Source of the DNA: an uncultured Sphingomonas sp.
Lineage (GTDB): Bacteria; Pseudomonadota; Alphaproteobacteria; Sphingomonadales; Sphingomonadaceae
Direction: 5' to 3'
NCBI RefSeq assembly: GCF_936927845.1
Contig: NZ_CAKZHV010000060.1
Location: 62,001-126,000, forward strand
DNA length: 64,000 nt
How positions within the stretch are numbered: position 1 is the first letter of the stretch; each line of letters begins with the position of its first letter. A program made the translations under genes and the position numbers. Below, in pieces: positions 8,210 through 17,159 of the stretch. Below the pieces are notes generated by a model. The model was not told where the DNA came from. It saw only the letters and a list, made by a program, of their open reading frames with translations, and did not search any database.

Positions 8210-8853
8210 ACCGACCCCTGCTCATCACCGACTGCGACGAGGTCCTTGTCCACATGGTCCGCCACTTCGCCGACTGGCTTGGCGAGGCGCACGAGGTCGA
8301 CTTCACCTTCGGCTCGTGGGAACTGGCGAAGAACATGCGCCGCCGCTCGGGCGAGGCACTCAGCCAGGAGGAAATGTACGGCTTCCTCCACGGCTTCTTC
8401 CCCGAACAGATGCACCGCCAGACGATTGTCCCGCACGCGCGTGAGGCGATCGCGGCGCTCGGGTGTCAGGCCGACGTCGTGATCCTCACCAACCTGCAAC
8501 AGCAATGCCAGACGCACCGCGTCGAACAGCTCGCCGCCTTCGGGATCGAGCACCGCGTCGTCTGCAACCAGGGCGGCAAGGGCGGCCCCGTCGCCGCGCT
8601 CGTCGCCGAATATGGCCCTAGCGTCGCGGTGTTCGTCGACGACCTGCCCGTCCATCACCAATCCGTCGCCGATCACGCTCCCGAGGTCTGGCGGCTCCAC
8701 ATGGTGTCCGAACCGCAACTCGCCGCCGGTATCGCCCCCGCGCCCGCCGCGCACGCGCGCATCGACGACTGGCAGGAGGGTCAGTCGTGGATCGAGGCGC
8801 GCTTCGCTGCCGCCGAGCCCGCCCCGCCGGTCGAGGCGTTCGCCACCACTTGA
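8206..8853 (+). CDS. HAD-superfamily hydrolase-like protein
   Basis: The 215-residue protein opens MNRPLLITDCDEVLVHMV, where DCDE replaces the usual DxDGT motif I. ILTNLQQQ at about residue 90 fits motif II (Thr/Asn), a Lys occurs in GGKGGPV, and FVDDLPVHHQSV fits motif IV with two acidic residues. This indicates a HAD fold with the nucleophile Asp retained. The substrate is unknown. It is translationally coupled to DUF3572 by ATGA. The C-terminal 25 residues, rich in Ala and Pro, look disordered. Confidence 0.65.
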   Translation: MNRPLLITDCDEVLVHMVRHFADWLGEAHEVDFTFGSWELAKNMRRRSGEALSQEEMYGFLHGFFPEQMHRQTIVPHAREAIAALGCQADVVILTNLQQQCQTHRVEQLAAFGIEHRVVCNQGGKGGPVAALVAEYGPSVAVFVDDLPVHHQSVADHAPEVWRLHMVSEPQLAAGIAPAPAAHARIDDWQEGQSWIEARFAAAEPAPPVEAFATT

Positions 8854-8885
8854 CCTCTCGGGTCACCGCGCCCAATCCGCAGCCC

Positions 8886-9356
8886 ATGACCGATCAGATC
8901 GACCGCAAACTCGCCGACCTCGGGCTCGAACTGCCCCAGGCCGCCGCCCCCGTCGCTTCCTATACGCCCCTCGTGGAAGCGGGCGGGCTGCTCCACATCT
9001 CGGGCCAGTTGCCCTTCAAGGACGGGCAGATCATCACCGGGCGCCTGGGTGACGACGTCAGCCTAGAGGCGGGCCAGGAGGCGGCACGCGCCTGCGGCCT
9101 GATGCTCGTCGCGCAGATCCGCCAGCACCTCGGCAACCTCCAACACGTCAAGCGGATCGTGAAGCTCGGCGTGTTCGTCAACTCGACCCCCGACTTCACC
9201 GACCAGCCCAAGGTCGCGAACGGCGCATCCGACCTGATGACCGCCTTGTTCGGCGACGCGGGCAAGCACGCCCGCTCCGCGGTCGGCGTCGCGGTCCTGC
9301 CGCTCGGCGCCGCGGTCGAGGTCGACGCCATCGTCGAGATCGAACGCTCGCTGTAA
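8886..9356 (+). CDS. RidA family protein
   Basis: The 156-residue protein is a YjgF/YER057c/UK114-type fold with LLHISGQLPFKDG near the N-terminus and VAVLPLGAAVEVDAIVEI at the C-terminus. The RidA-type arginine is in HARSAVGV. RidA proteins form trimers and hydrolyse reactive enamine/imine intermediates from PLP enzymes. The longer YjgF-like layout (about 150 residues, NTDFTDQPKV-type middle) is the subgroup often annotated as RidA/endoribonuclease L-PSP. ATG 8886 is chosen over the earlier in-frame codon because that would lie inside the HAD gene. Confidence 0.9.
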   Translation: MTDQIDRKLADLGLELPQAAAPVASYTPLVEAGGLLHISGQLPFKDGQIITGRLGDDVSLEAGQEAARACGLMLVAQIRQHLGNLQHVKRIVKLGVFVNSTPDFTDQPKVANGASDLMTALFGDAGKHARSAVGVAVLPLGAAVEVDAIVEIERSL

Positions 9357-9364
9357 GCCGCCTG

Positions 9365-9412
9365 CTCCCCTCCCCGACAAAGGAGGGGCCGTGGCTGGGT
9401 GGGTTGCGCACT
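9365..9412. repeat. G-rich intergenic repeat, copy 2
   Basis: Directly after the RidA gene is CTCCCCTCCCCGACAAAGGA followed by GGGGCC and a GGCTGGGTGGGTTGCGCA tail. It matches the left part of copy 1 at 158-243. The arms CCCCTCC and GGAGGGG form a short hairpin with a GACAAA-type loop. It may be a transcription end element. Confidence 0.45.
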
Positions 9413-9446
9413 CCCCGTTGAACCGGAGCACCGACCTTCTCCTCCC

Positions 9447-9530
9447 GTCATCCCGGGCTCGACCCGGGATCCCGCTTCTCTTCCTCACCTGTCAAAGAAA
9501 ACGGGATCCCGGATCAAGTCTGGGGTGACG
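9447..9530. repeat. REP-like palindromic repeat, copy A
   Basis: This 84-bp element starts GTCATCCCGGGCTCGACCCG and ends with GATCAAGTCTGGGGTGACG. Each half forms its own stem, and the two halves are inverted copies of each other around a T/C-rich centre (CGCTTCTC ... AAAACGGG). Three further copies lie at 38967-39048, 42266-42349 and 57989-58069, all intergenic. This structure is like bacterial REP/BIME elements. Confidence 0.75.
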
Positions 9531-9625
9531 AAGGTGATCTAACAAGCCAGCCGCGCGCGAACGCTGCTCGCCACCACGAGCATACCCCTACCCCTCATCC
9601 CCACCCGCCCCTATCTTGGCGCGCA

Positions 9626-10756
9626 ATGACCGCCATCACCGCACGGATCGCCGACGGCGTCGCCCAGATACCCGCCGCCGAATGGGATGCCTGCGCCGGC
9701 ACCGCCAATCCGTTCACCACCCACGCCTTCCTGAAGGCACTGGAAGACTCAGGCAGCGTCGGCGGGCGCAGCGGCTGGCAGCCGATCCCGCTGATCGTCG
9801 ACGGCGACGACAATGTGCCGATCGCCGTCGCGCCGGCCTATGCCAAGAGCCACAGCCAGGGCGAGTACGTCTTCGACCACGCCTGGGCCGATGCCTGGAC
9901 GCGCGCCGGCGGCGATTATTACCCCAAGCTACAGGTCGCCGCCCCCTTCACGCCCGTCCCCGGCCCACGCCTGCTGCTGCGCGACCCCGCCGCCGCGCCG
10001 TCGCTGATCGCCGCGATCGAGGCGGTGACGCGCCAGCACGACCTTTCCTCCGCACACGCCACCTTCGTCGCGCCCGACCAATTACCGCTGTTCGAGGCCG
10101 CCGGCTGGCTGATCCGCGAGGGCACGCAATTCCACTGGCAGAATGAGGGCTACGCGACCTTCGACGACTTCCTCGCCGCGCTCGCCAGTCGCAAGCGCAA
10201 GGCGATCCGCAAGGAGCGTAGCCTCGCGGTCGAGGGCCTGACGATCCGCCACCTGACCGGTGCGGAGATCGGCGCGCGCGAATGGGACGCCTTCTGGACC
10301 TTCTATCAGGACACCGGCAGCCGGAAATGGGGGACGCCTTACCTGAAACGGGCCTTCTTCCCGCTGCTGGGCGAGGCGATGGGCGACCGCGTGCTGCTGA
10401 TCCTGGCCGAGCGCGACAGCGTACCGATCGCGGGTGCACTCAACCTGATCGGCGCGGACGCGCTCTACGGCCGCTACTGGGGCTGCACCGAGGACGTGCC
10501 CTTCCTCCACTTCGAGCTCTGCTATTATCAGGCGATCGATGCCGCGATCGCGCGGGGATTGAAGACCGTCGAGGCGGGAGCGCAGGGCGAACACAAGCTC
10601 GCCCGCGGCTATTCCCCCGTCCCCACCTGGTCGGCGCATTTCATCCCCGACCCAGGCTTCCGCCACGCGGTCGCCGACTTCCTGATACGCGAACGCGCCG
10701 CGGTCGAGCGTGACCAGGAGTTCTTAGGCCAGATGACGCCGTTCAAGCGCGGCTAA
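9626..10756 (+). CDS. GNAT/FemAB-like acyltransferase, COG3146 family
   Basis: The 376-residue cytosolic protein matches the COG3146 (peptidoglycan-biosynthesis-like, PF04339) family: an N-terminal region PAAEWDACAGTANPFTTHAF, a central HWQNEGYATFDDFLAALASR KRK-RKERS block, and a C-terminal GNAT-like fold with VEAGAQGEHKLARGY and YSPVPTWSAHFI. The family resembles Fem-type aminoacyl transferases, but its substrate has not been established to my knowledge. ATG 9626 has no better alternative. It is flanked on both sides by repeat elements and looks monocistronic. Confidence 0.82.
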   Translation: MTAITARIADGVAQIPAAEWDACAGTANPFTTHAFLKALEDSGSVGGRSGWQPIPLIVDGDDNVPIAVAPAYAKSHSQGEYVFDHAWADAWTRAGGDYYPKLQVAAPFTPVPGPRLLLRDPAAAPSLIAAIEAVTRQHDLSSAHATFVAPDQLPLFEAAGWLIREGTQFHWQNEGYATFDDFLAALASRKRKAIRKERSLAVEGLTIRHLTGAEIGAREWDAFWTFYQDTGSRKWGTPYLKRAFFPLLGEAMGDRVLLILAERDSVPIAGALNLIGADALYGRYWGCTEDVPFLHFELCYYQAIDAAIARGLKTVEAGAQGEHKLARGYSPVPTWSAHFIPDPGFRHAVADFLIRERAAVERDQEFLGQMTPFKRG

Positions 10757-10767
10757 ATGAGACAAGC

Positions 10768-10812
10768 TCGCCTCTCTGGAAGAGAGGGGCCGGGGGTGGG
10801 TAGGCGCAGCTC
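10768..10812. repeat. G-rich intergenic repeat, copy 3
   Basis: The short element TCGCCTCTCTGGAAGAGAGG continues GGCCGGGGGTGGGTAGGCGC. The CCTCTCT / AGAGAGG arms form a hairpin, followed by the same G-rich tail seen in copies 1 and 2. It lies between the convergent ends of the COG3146 gene and the membrane-protein gene. Confidence 0.4.
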
Positions 10813-10838
10813 GGACCGCCTCCCCAGCGAAACGCCGC

Positions 10839-12503
10839 CTATTTCCCGATCGCGCCGCTCGCGATCAATCGCTCGCGCCGCCGCCGCATGAACTCGACTA
10901 TGTAGTGCGGGATACCCAGTTCCTCGTCGCTCGCCTCCGGCGCGGGCACCGCGTGATCGATGCGGAACAGCACCGACGCGCTCGTCGACGATCGCCACAC
11001 TGGCACCAGCCCCGGGGCGAAGCGCGCGTCCCACTTGGGCGGGCGGATCAGCCAGACATAGTCGAACGCGTCGCGCGGCAGCCGCGCGATCGCGTAATTG
11101 ACCGGCCGCCACCATTCGCCGCGGCAGCGGACCGGCGTCACGATCTGCGTCGGATCGTGCGCGTAACCGCCGGCGGCGTCGTAGCGCACGGTCAGCAACT
11201 GCCCACCCGCCATCGACCATTGATCGTCGGTGTACGCCAGCCGCCGCTCAAGTGCGAGCGCGGGCATGTGCTCCAGCCGGCTCATGCGCCAGTCGTTGTG
11301 GCAATTGTGCCCGACGAACGACAACAGCCGCGCGCCGACCGGCACGTGGTCGAGCGCGACCAGTTCCTGATCGTAATCGCGATCGAACTGCGCGAAGCTG
11401 ATCGTGGTGCCCGCAATGCGCACCAGGAAAAAGGCGAAGCCCACCGCGGCCAGCACGTTCGCGTGGCGGAACGACTGGCCGGGCTTGGGCCGGATCGCGA
11501 TCACCGCGATCGCCAGCATGAAGGGGGCAAGCCGCATGTCGGCATAGGCCGATCCGAACACGATCCGCGGCAGCAGGATGAACACCGCCAGCATGAACAG
11601 CGCCGACAGGCCCAGATGGCGCGAATAGGTGATCCGCGGATCGCGCAACGCTTTGAACAGCACCAGGTAGATCACCGCCACGCTCGCGACGTCGAACCAC
11701 AGCCAGCGGTCGCGCAGCGCCATCAGCACCCACATGATCTTGGTGCGCCAGTAGAAGAAGTCGGCCGTCTGCCCGGTCACGTCCGCGCCCGATCGCCACG
11801 CAACCATCAACACCATCGGCAGCGCGAGCGGCACGCAGCCGAGGCCAGCACGGAACCAGCTCGCCACCCAATGCCCCGACTGGCGATCCTTGCGCAGGTC
11901 GTGCTGGCGGATCATCTCGGCCGAAAAGGCGAGCACGCCCAGCACGCCCCAGCCGAAGGTGTGACATACCCAGAGCAGGCACGACAGCGGCACGAACACG
12001 ATCGCGCGCAGTCGCAACCGCCCCAGCCGCGCCATCCGCAGCCACAGCGCGAACAGGCACAGCGCCAGCCCCATCGACAGCGCGAAATTCACGAACCCGA
12101 ACTGGAACGGATATCCATAGGCGAGCGGCAGCGCGAACAGCGCAGTCGCCGGGATACGTCCCTGCACCTCGCGCGCGATCCACAGGAACCCCGCGACAGT
12201 CAGCGCGGGGATCGCCATCACGATCAGCTTGACCGCCGGCTCCAGACCGATGATCGGCGCTAGCGGCTCGATCAGCAGGTCGACGCCTAGGTTACCGATC
12301 AGCGACCATTCGAAATTGTACCAGTCCGCCAGCCACGCGTGCGCGCCGCGGTCGAGCTGGACGCGGTAGCGCCCCATGTGCCCGGGCAGGTCGACGATCG
12401 GCGGAATGTCGGGCCAGATCAGCGGCACGCACGCGATCAGCGCCGCCAGCACGACGAACCACCTAGTCTGCCACCAGTGCCGCTCCCCCGCGTTCATCGG
12501 CAA
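10839..12503 (-). CDS. polytopic membrane protein of unknown function
   Basis: The 554-residue protein has about ten to twelve hydrophobic helices spread through residues 15-400 and a soluble C-terminal domain of about 150 residues. Right after the first helix is a short periplasmic motif DIPPIVDLPGHMGRY, reminiscent of the first-loop acidic site in GT-C-type glycosyltransferases or PMT/DUF2029-like proteins, but I cannot identify it firmly. The C-terminal part contains RCRGEWWRPVNYAIARLPRDAFDYVWLI, which looks like a conserved soluble domain. No signal peptide is evident. Function and substrate are unknown. It may be a single transcription unit. Confidence 0.62.
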   Translation of the reverse strand: MPMNAGERHWWQTRWFVVLAALIACVPLIWPDIPPIVDLPGHMGRYRVQLDRGAHAWLADWYNFEWSLIGNLGVDLLIEPLAPIIGLEPAVKLIVMAIPALTVAGFLWIAREVQGRIPATALFALPLAYGYPFQFGFVNFALSMGLALCLFALWLRMARLGRLRLRAIVFVPLSCLLWVCHTFGWGVLGVLAFSAEMIRQHDLRKDRQSGHWVASWFRAGLGCVPLALPMVLMVAWRSGADVTGQTADFFYWRTKIMWVLMALRDRWLWFDVASVAVIYLVLFKALRDPRITYSRHLGLSALFMLAVFILLPRIVFGSAYADMRLAPFMLAIAVIAIRPKPGQSFRHANVLAAVGFAFFLVRIAGTTISFAQFDRDYDQELVALDHVPVGARLLSFVGHNCHNDWRMSRLEHMPALALERRLAYTDDQWSMAGGQLLTVRYDAAGGYAHDPTQIVTPVRCRGEWWRPVNYAIARLPRDAFDYVWLIRPPKWDARFAPGLVPVWRSSTSASVLFRIDHAVPAPEASDEELGIPHYIVEFMRRRRERLIASGAIGK

Positions 12504-12625
12504 CGCCTTACGGGCGACAGGCCCCCGCCCGCAAGGCTGTCGTCACCCACATGGATCGGACAAGCCGCCGTGGATGGGAGGGGGGGCGGGCGATCAGCGC
12601 TGGTCCGACCGCCCCGCGTAGACGA

Positions 12626-13843
12626 TCAACGATCGCGCCGTCCGAGCAAGCGCAGCCTGAGCGCGTTCAGCTTGATGAAGCCGGCCGCATCGCGCTGGTC
12701 GTACGCGCCCTGATCGTCCTCGAACGTCACGACCTTTTCCGAATACAGCGTATTGGGCGACTTGCGCCCCGTTACCGACGCCAGCCCCTTGTACAGCTTC
12801 AACCGCACGGTACCCGACACCTTCTCTTGGCTGAGGTCGATCGCCGCCTGCAACATCTCGCGCTCGGGCGAGAACCAGAAGCCATTGTAGATCAGCTCGG
12901 CATAGCGCGGCATCAACTCGTCTTTCAGATGCGCCGCCCCGCGGTCGAGCGTGATGGCCTCGATCCCGCGGTGCGCTTCGAGGTAGATCGTGCCCCCCGG
13001 TGTCTCGTACATGCCGCGCGACTTCATGCCGACGAAGCGGTTCTCGACCAGATCGAGCCGCCCGATGCCGTGCTTGCGTCCGAGCTCGTTCAGCGCCTCC
13101 AGCAGCGTCGCCGGGCTCATCCGCTCACCGTTCAGCGCTACGCCGTCGCCGCGCTCGAACTCGATCTCGATCGTCTCCGGCGTATCGGGTGCGTCCTCCG
13201 GGTTGACCGTGCGCGAATAAACGTAATCGGGCACCTCGTCCCACGGGTCTTCCAGCACCAGCCCCTCGCTCGAGGTGTGGAGCAGGTTGGCGTCGGTCGA
13301 GAACGGCGCTTCGCCGCGCTTGTTGTGCGGGATCGGCACCTGCCGCGCTTCGGCCCATTCGATCAGCTTGGTGCGGCTGTTCAGATCCCACTCGCGCCAC
13401 GGCGCGATCACCTTGATGTCGGGGTCGAGCGCATAGGCCGACAGTTCGAACCGCACCTGGTCGTTGCCTTTGCCGGTCGCGCCGTGCGCCACCGCGTCCG
13501 CGCCGGTTTCCTTGGCAATCTCGATCAGCCGCTTGGAGATCAGCGGACGCGCGATCGAGGTGCCGAGCAGGTACAGCCCCTCGTACTGCGCGTTCGCCCG
13601 CATCATCGGGAACACGAAATCGCGCACGAATTCCTCGCGCAGGTCGTTGATGTAGATATGCTCGGGTTTGACCCCCATCAGTTCGGCCTTAGCGCGCGCG
13701 GGCTCCAGCTCCTCGCCCTGGCCGAGGTCGGCGGTGAAGGTCACCACCTCGCAGCCGTAGGTTTCCTGCAACCATTTCAGGATCACGCTGGTGTCCAACC
13801 CGCCGGAATAAGCGAGAACGACCTTCTTGATGGGCTCGGACAT
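12626..13843 (-). CDS. argG: argininosuccinate synthase
   Basis: The 405-residue enzyme joins citrulline and aspartate with ATP to form argininosuccinate in arginine biosynthesis. It begins [20 protein letters not shown], with the N-type ATP pyrophosphatase P-loop SGGLDTS at residues 13-19. It also has [14 protein letters not shown] and [16 protein letters not shown] sequence ([10 protein letters not shown]), both typical of argG. The length is normal. ATG 13843 is chosen because the frame upstream encodes low-complexity sequence. It is divergent from the S46 peptidase gene, sharing a 183-bp intergenic region. Confidence 0.97.
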   Translation of the reverse strand: MSEPIKKVVLAYSGGLDTSVILKWLQETYGCEVVTFTADLGQGEELEPARAKAELMGVKPEHIYINDLREEFVRDFVFPMMRANAQYEGLYLLGTSIARPLISKRLIEIAKETGADAVAHGATGKGNDQVRFELSAYALDPDIKVIAPWREWDLNSRTKLIEWAEARQVPIPHNKRGEAPFSTDANLLHTSSEGLVLEDPWDEVPDYVYSRTVNPEDAPDTPETIEIEFERGDGVALNGERMSPATLLEALNELGRKHGIGRLDLVENRFVGMKSRGMYETPGGTIYLEAHRGIEAITLDRGAAHLKDELMPRYAELIYNGFWFSPEREMLQAAIDLSQEKVSGTVRLKLYKGLASVTGRKSPNTLYSEKVVTFEDDQGAYDQRDAAGFIKLNALRLRLLGRRDR

Positions 13844-14026
13844 GCGTGGGGGTGCTCCTGGATACGGGCAATCAATCGCGCGCGCCCTATGCGCGCGTGC
13901 GCGGCCATGCAACCGTTGACGCGGCGTCGGGGTCCGCGCGGAGACTTTATAACATAGGCTTGCCCTGGTCTGCGAACCGGCGCAGAAACCATGCCGTAAC
14001 AAATGCTACGAACAGGGGAAGCTCGC

Positions 14027-16075
14027 ATGAGGAAGATCGCCGCGCTCGCCGCCACCGCCGGACTCGTCTTCACCGCCGCCACGGCACAGGCGGACGAGGG
14101 CATGTGGACCTTTGACGGCTTTCCGGCAGCGCGGATGAAGGCGACGTACGGCTGGGCACCGGATCAGGCGTGGCTCGACCGCGTGCAGGCCTCCGCCGTC
14201 CGCCTTACCGGCGGCTGCTCGGCGTCGTTCGTCTCGGCGGAGGGGCTGATCCTCACCAACCACCACTGCGTTGCGCAATGCGCGCAGGACCTGTCGTCGA
14301 ACAGCAAGGATTATCTGAAAGCAGGCTTCATCGCGGGCGACCGCGCACGCGAGCAGAAATGCCCGGGCCAGCAGGCCGAGGTGGTGACCGAGATCACCGA
14401 CGTGACCAAGCCCGTCACCGCCGCGATCGCCGCGCTGTCTGGCGAAGCACTGACCAAGGCACGTGACGCGCAGATCGCGCAGATCGAGGCGCAGAACTGC
14501 ACGGACAAGGCGACCACCCGCTGCCAGGTCGTGACGCTCTACGGCGGTGGTCAGTACAAGCTCTACAAATATCGCAAATATTCGGACGTGCGCCTCGTCT
14601 GGGCGCCCGAGTTCGCCGCGGCGTTCTTCGGCGGCGACCCCGACAATTTCAACTTTCCGCGCTACGATCTCGATGCCTCGTTCCTGCGCGCGTACGAGAA
14701 TGGTCGCCCGGTCAGCACCCCCGCGCACCTGCGCTGGAACCCGCGCGGGCCGATCGCGAACGAGGCGACCTTCGTGGTCGGCAACCCCGGCCGCACCCAG
14801 CGCCTGCTGACGCAGGACCAGCTCGCGTTCCAGCGCGAGGTCGCGATCCCGCTCACCACCACGTTGTTGTCCGAATGGCGTGGCCGTCTGATCGCCGCCG
14901 GCGCGCAGAGCGAGGAGCGCCGCCGCGAGGCGCAGGATTCGCTGTTCGGCACCGAGAACAGCTACAAGGTCTATTGGGGCCAGGCGCGCGCGCTCGACGA
15001 CGACGCCTTTGCCGCCACCCTCGCCAGGAACGAGGCCGACCTGCAACGCCGCGCGGGCACACGCTACGGCACGCCCTGGGCCGATATTGCCGCCGCCGAC
15101 CGCAGCCTGCGCAACATCTACCTCGATTATTATTTCCTGGAGAGCCGCGCCGGCTGGACCTCGGACCTCTACGCTTATGCCAAGGCGCTGGTCCGCGCCG
15201 CGGCCGAGCGGCAGAAGCCCAACGCCGATCGCCTGCCCGGCTACACCGACAGCGCGCTGCCGCTGGTTGAGAAGCAATTGACCGATGCCAAGCCGATCGA
15301 GCCCTGGCTGGAGGAAGCGAACCTCTCCTTCTGGCTCAGCAAGGCGCGCGAATATCTCACCGCCGACAATCCGCAGGTCAAGGCGCTGCTCGGCCGCGAG
15401 TCGCCCGAACTGCTCGCGCGTCGCCTCGTCTCGGGCACCAGGCTCGCCGATCCGGCGGTCCGCAAGCGGCTGTTCGACGGCGGCGCGGCGGCAATTCAGT
15501 CGTCGAACGATCCGCTGATCCGCTTCGTCCTCGCCAACGACGCTGCCGCGCGCAGCTTGCGCCAGCAATATGCCGCGCAGGTCGACGCGCCGGTCACGGC
15601 CGCGCAGGCCAAAATCGCGCAAGCCCGCTTCGCCGCCTATGGCGCGGGCAATTACCCCGACGCGACCTTCACGCTGCGCATCAGCTTCGGGCGCGTCCAA
15701 GGCTGGAACGAGCGCGGACGCGCGATCCCGTACCAGACCATTGTCGCCGGCCTCTACGACCGCGCGACCGGCGCCGACCCGTTCGAGCTCGCCCCCGCCT
15801 ACGCGCGGGCGAAATCGTCGCTGAACCTCGACACGCCGTTCGATTTCGTCACCACCAACGACATCATCGGCGGCAATTCGGGCTCGCCCGTGATCGCGCG
15901 CGATGGCTCGGTGATCGGTGCCGCATTCGACGGCAACATCCACTCACTGGGCGGCAATTTCGGCTACGATCCGAAACTCAACCGCACCGTGGTCGTCTCG
16001 GCAGCGGCGGTGCAGCAGGCGCTGGAGAAGGTCTATCCCGCGCCCGCGCTGGTGCGCGAACTGGCGGCGCGCTGA
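14027..16075 (+). CDS. S46 family serine dipeptidyl-peptidase
   Basis: The 682-residue exported protein has a signal peptide (MRKIAALAATAGLVFTAATA, cleaved near AQA). It carries the S46 family marks: MWTFDGFPAARMK, LTNHHCVAQC with catalytic His80, and GGNSGSPVI with catalytic Ser618. The catalytic Asp is probably in FPRYDLDASFLR. S46 enzymes are periplasmic dipeptidyl aminopeptidases (DPP7/DPP11) that release dipeptides from oligopeptides. The FDGN sequence after the active serine has Gly where DPP11 has Arg, suggesting a DPP7-like preference for non-acidic P1 residues; this is inference. The start at ATG 14027 has GGGGAA upstream and gives a proper signal peptide. Confidence 0.92.
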   Translation: MRKIAALAATAGLVFTAATAQADEGMWTFDGFPAARMKATYGWAPDQAWLDRVQASAVRLTGGCSASFVSAEGLILTNHHCVAQCAQDLSSNSKDYLKAGFIAGDRAREQKCPGQQAEVVTEITDVTKPVTAAIAALSGEALTKARDAQIAQIEAQNCTDKATTRCQVVTLYGGGQYKLYKYRKYSDVRLVWAPEFAAAFFGGDPDNFNFPRYDLDASFLRAYENGRPVSTPAHLRWNPRGPIANEATFVVGNPGRTQRLLTQDQLAFQREVAIPLTTTLLSEWRGRLIAAGAQSEERRREAQDSLFGTENSYKVYWGQARALDDDAFAATLARNEADLQRRAGTRYGTPWADIAAADRSLRNIYLDYYFLESRAGWTSDLYAYAKALVRAAAERQKPNADRLPGYTDSALPLVEKQLTDAKPIEPWLEEANLSFWLSKAREYLTADNPQVKALLGRESPELLARRLVSGTRLADPAVRKRLFDGGAAAIQSSNDPLIRFVLANDAAARSLRQQYAAQVDAPVTAAQAKIAQARFAAYGAGNYPDATFTLRISFGRVQGWNERGRAIPYQTIVAGLYDRATGADPFELAPAYARAKSSLNLDTPFDFVTTNDIIGGNSGSPVIARDGSVIGAAFDGNIHSLGGNFGYDPKLNRTVVVSAAAVQQALEKVYPAPALVRELAAR

Positions 16076-16142
16076 TCGCTCCTCTGGGGACGCGCGCGCC
16101 GGACCTCGTTCGGCGCGCCTGCGTTCATCTGCCGTACAAACG

Positions 16143-16167
16143 ACGGGCGCCAACACGGCGCCCGTTT
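16143..16167 (+). terminator. possible intrinsic terminator after the S46 gene
   Basis: A 9-bp stem ACGGGCGCC / GGCGCCCGT with an AACAC loop is followed by TTT. It lies 68 bases after the peptidase stop and 22 bases before the EF-hand start. A second G+C-rich hairpin (GCGCGCCG ... CGGCGCGC) sits at about 16097-16121. The T run is short, so confidence is moderate. Confidence 0.5.
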
Positions 16168-16188
16168 CCTTTGGAAAGAACCTCCACG

Positions 16189-16620
16189 ATGACCCGCGCC
16201 CTGTTCCTCGCCGCCCTTGCCCTTCCCCCGCTCGCGCTGACGCAGGTCGCGCCCGCCACCGCGCAGGAAACGCGCAAGAGCGCCGAAACGAAACTCGACG
16301 GTGAATTCGCCGCGTCCGACACCAATCACGACGGCTTCCTCAGCCAGGCCGAGGTGCTCGCACGGATGAGCAACATGAAGGTGTCCGGCGGCAAGCGGCT
16401 CGACCCCGCGCAGGCCAAGAAGATCGCCACCCTGTTCATGGCGCGCGCCGACACCAACAAGGATGGCAAGGTCAGCGAAGCCGAATCGCAGGCGCTGATG
16501 GCGAACGTCTTCTCAAAATACGACCTCAACCACGACGGCCGCGTCGACGGCCAGGAAGCCGCCGCCGCCCGCGCCGCCGCCAAGGCTCAGGCGACCAGCG
16601 GCCCGCCCAAGGGACGGTGA
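16189..16620 (+). CDS. secreted EF-hand calcium-binding protein
   Basis: The 143-residue protein has a signal peptide (MTRALFLAALALPPLALTQVAPATA) and then three canonical EF-hand loops: DTNHDGFLSQAE, DTNKDGKVSEAE and DLNHDGRVDGQE. Acidic ligands are present at positions 1, 3, 5 and 12. The C-terminus is a helical Ala/Lys-rich tail ending PPKGR. It probably binds calcium in the periplasm as a buffer or sensor. The partner is unknown. ATG 16189 gives the signal peptide, and an upstream TTGGAAAGAA supplies a weak ribosome-binding site. Confidence 0.85.
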   Translation: MTRALFLAALALPPLALTQVAPATAQETRKSAETKLDGEFAASDTNHDGFLSQAEVLARMSNMKVSGGKRLDPAQAKKIATLFMARADTNKDGKVSEAESQALMANVFSKYDLNHDGRVDGQEAAAARAAAKAQATSGPPKGR

Positions 16621-16714
16621 GCGACGGATCGGCTACCCCAGCGGCTGCGGCTCAGGCCCGAGCGTCACGGTTCGAACCTCACACAGGCCCGATACGCGAT
16701 CGTTGCATTGTGAC

Positions 16715-17152
16715 TCAGAAGGCGTAGCCGCCCCGCACCTCGACGCTGCCGAACGTTCGTTGCGCATCATTCACCAGCGGCCCCTGACACGACGCCGTAC
16801 TGTCGCTAACGACGACCTTGGCCCCATGCGCCCGCAACCGTCTCGCGACGACGCTCATGTCGGGCGCCTTGCCGCCACCTGCGCCCTCTTTCGCTCTGCT
16901 ACACAAAAGGAAGGCTTCGTTCCCGTCCAACTGCCACCGCTCGACCGCGAGCCGCAGCACCTCTTCATACGCTGGCATCATCCCCGCATCGTCGAAGAAC
17001 ACCAGATAGGGCCCGGGAAGCGGATCGCGCTCGGGCAAGGCATTTGCCGGAACCGGCGGCGGCGGCGGCGTCTGCCGCGCGACCGCCGGACTGGCGACCG
17101 CGTATATCGCAACGAGCCACAGCATGTCGCGGACGGTCCCAATCACGCGCAT
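16715..17152 (-). CDS. hypothetical exported protein
   Basis: From ATG 17152 the product has 145 residues with a hydrophobic leader (MRVIGTVRDMLWLVAIYAVASPAVA) and a proline run TPPPPPVPANALPE. The mature part contains YLVFFDDAGMMPAYEEVLRLAVERW and a C-terminal VRGGYAF tail. It resembles an OmpA-like or SPOR-type periplasmic domain only loosely, with no key residues matched. It starts 8 bases after the stop of the cyclopropane synthase gene on the same strand, so it is likely the downstream gene of that operon. Function unknown. Confidence 0.5.
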   Translation of the reverse strand: MRVIGTVRDMLWLVAIYAVASPAVARQTPPPPPVPANALPERDPLPGPYLVFFDDAGMMPAYEEVLRLAVERWQLDGNEAFLLCSRAKEGAGGGKAPDMSVVARRLRAHGAKVVVSDSTASCQGPLVNDAQRTFGSVEVRGGYAF

Positions 17153-17159
17153 TATCCCC

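Noticed and set aside
14006..15943. Long antisense frame (645 codons) opposite the S46 peptidase gene
   Set aside because: It is a high-GC mirror frame. The plus-strand protein has a signal peptide and full catalytic motifs, while the antisense product is Arg/Gly/Ala-rich with no domain.
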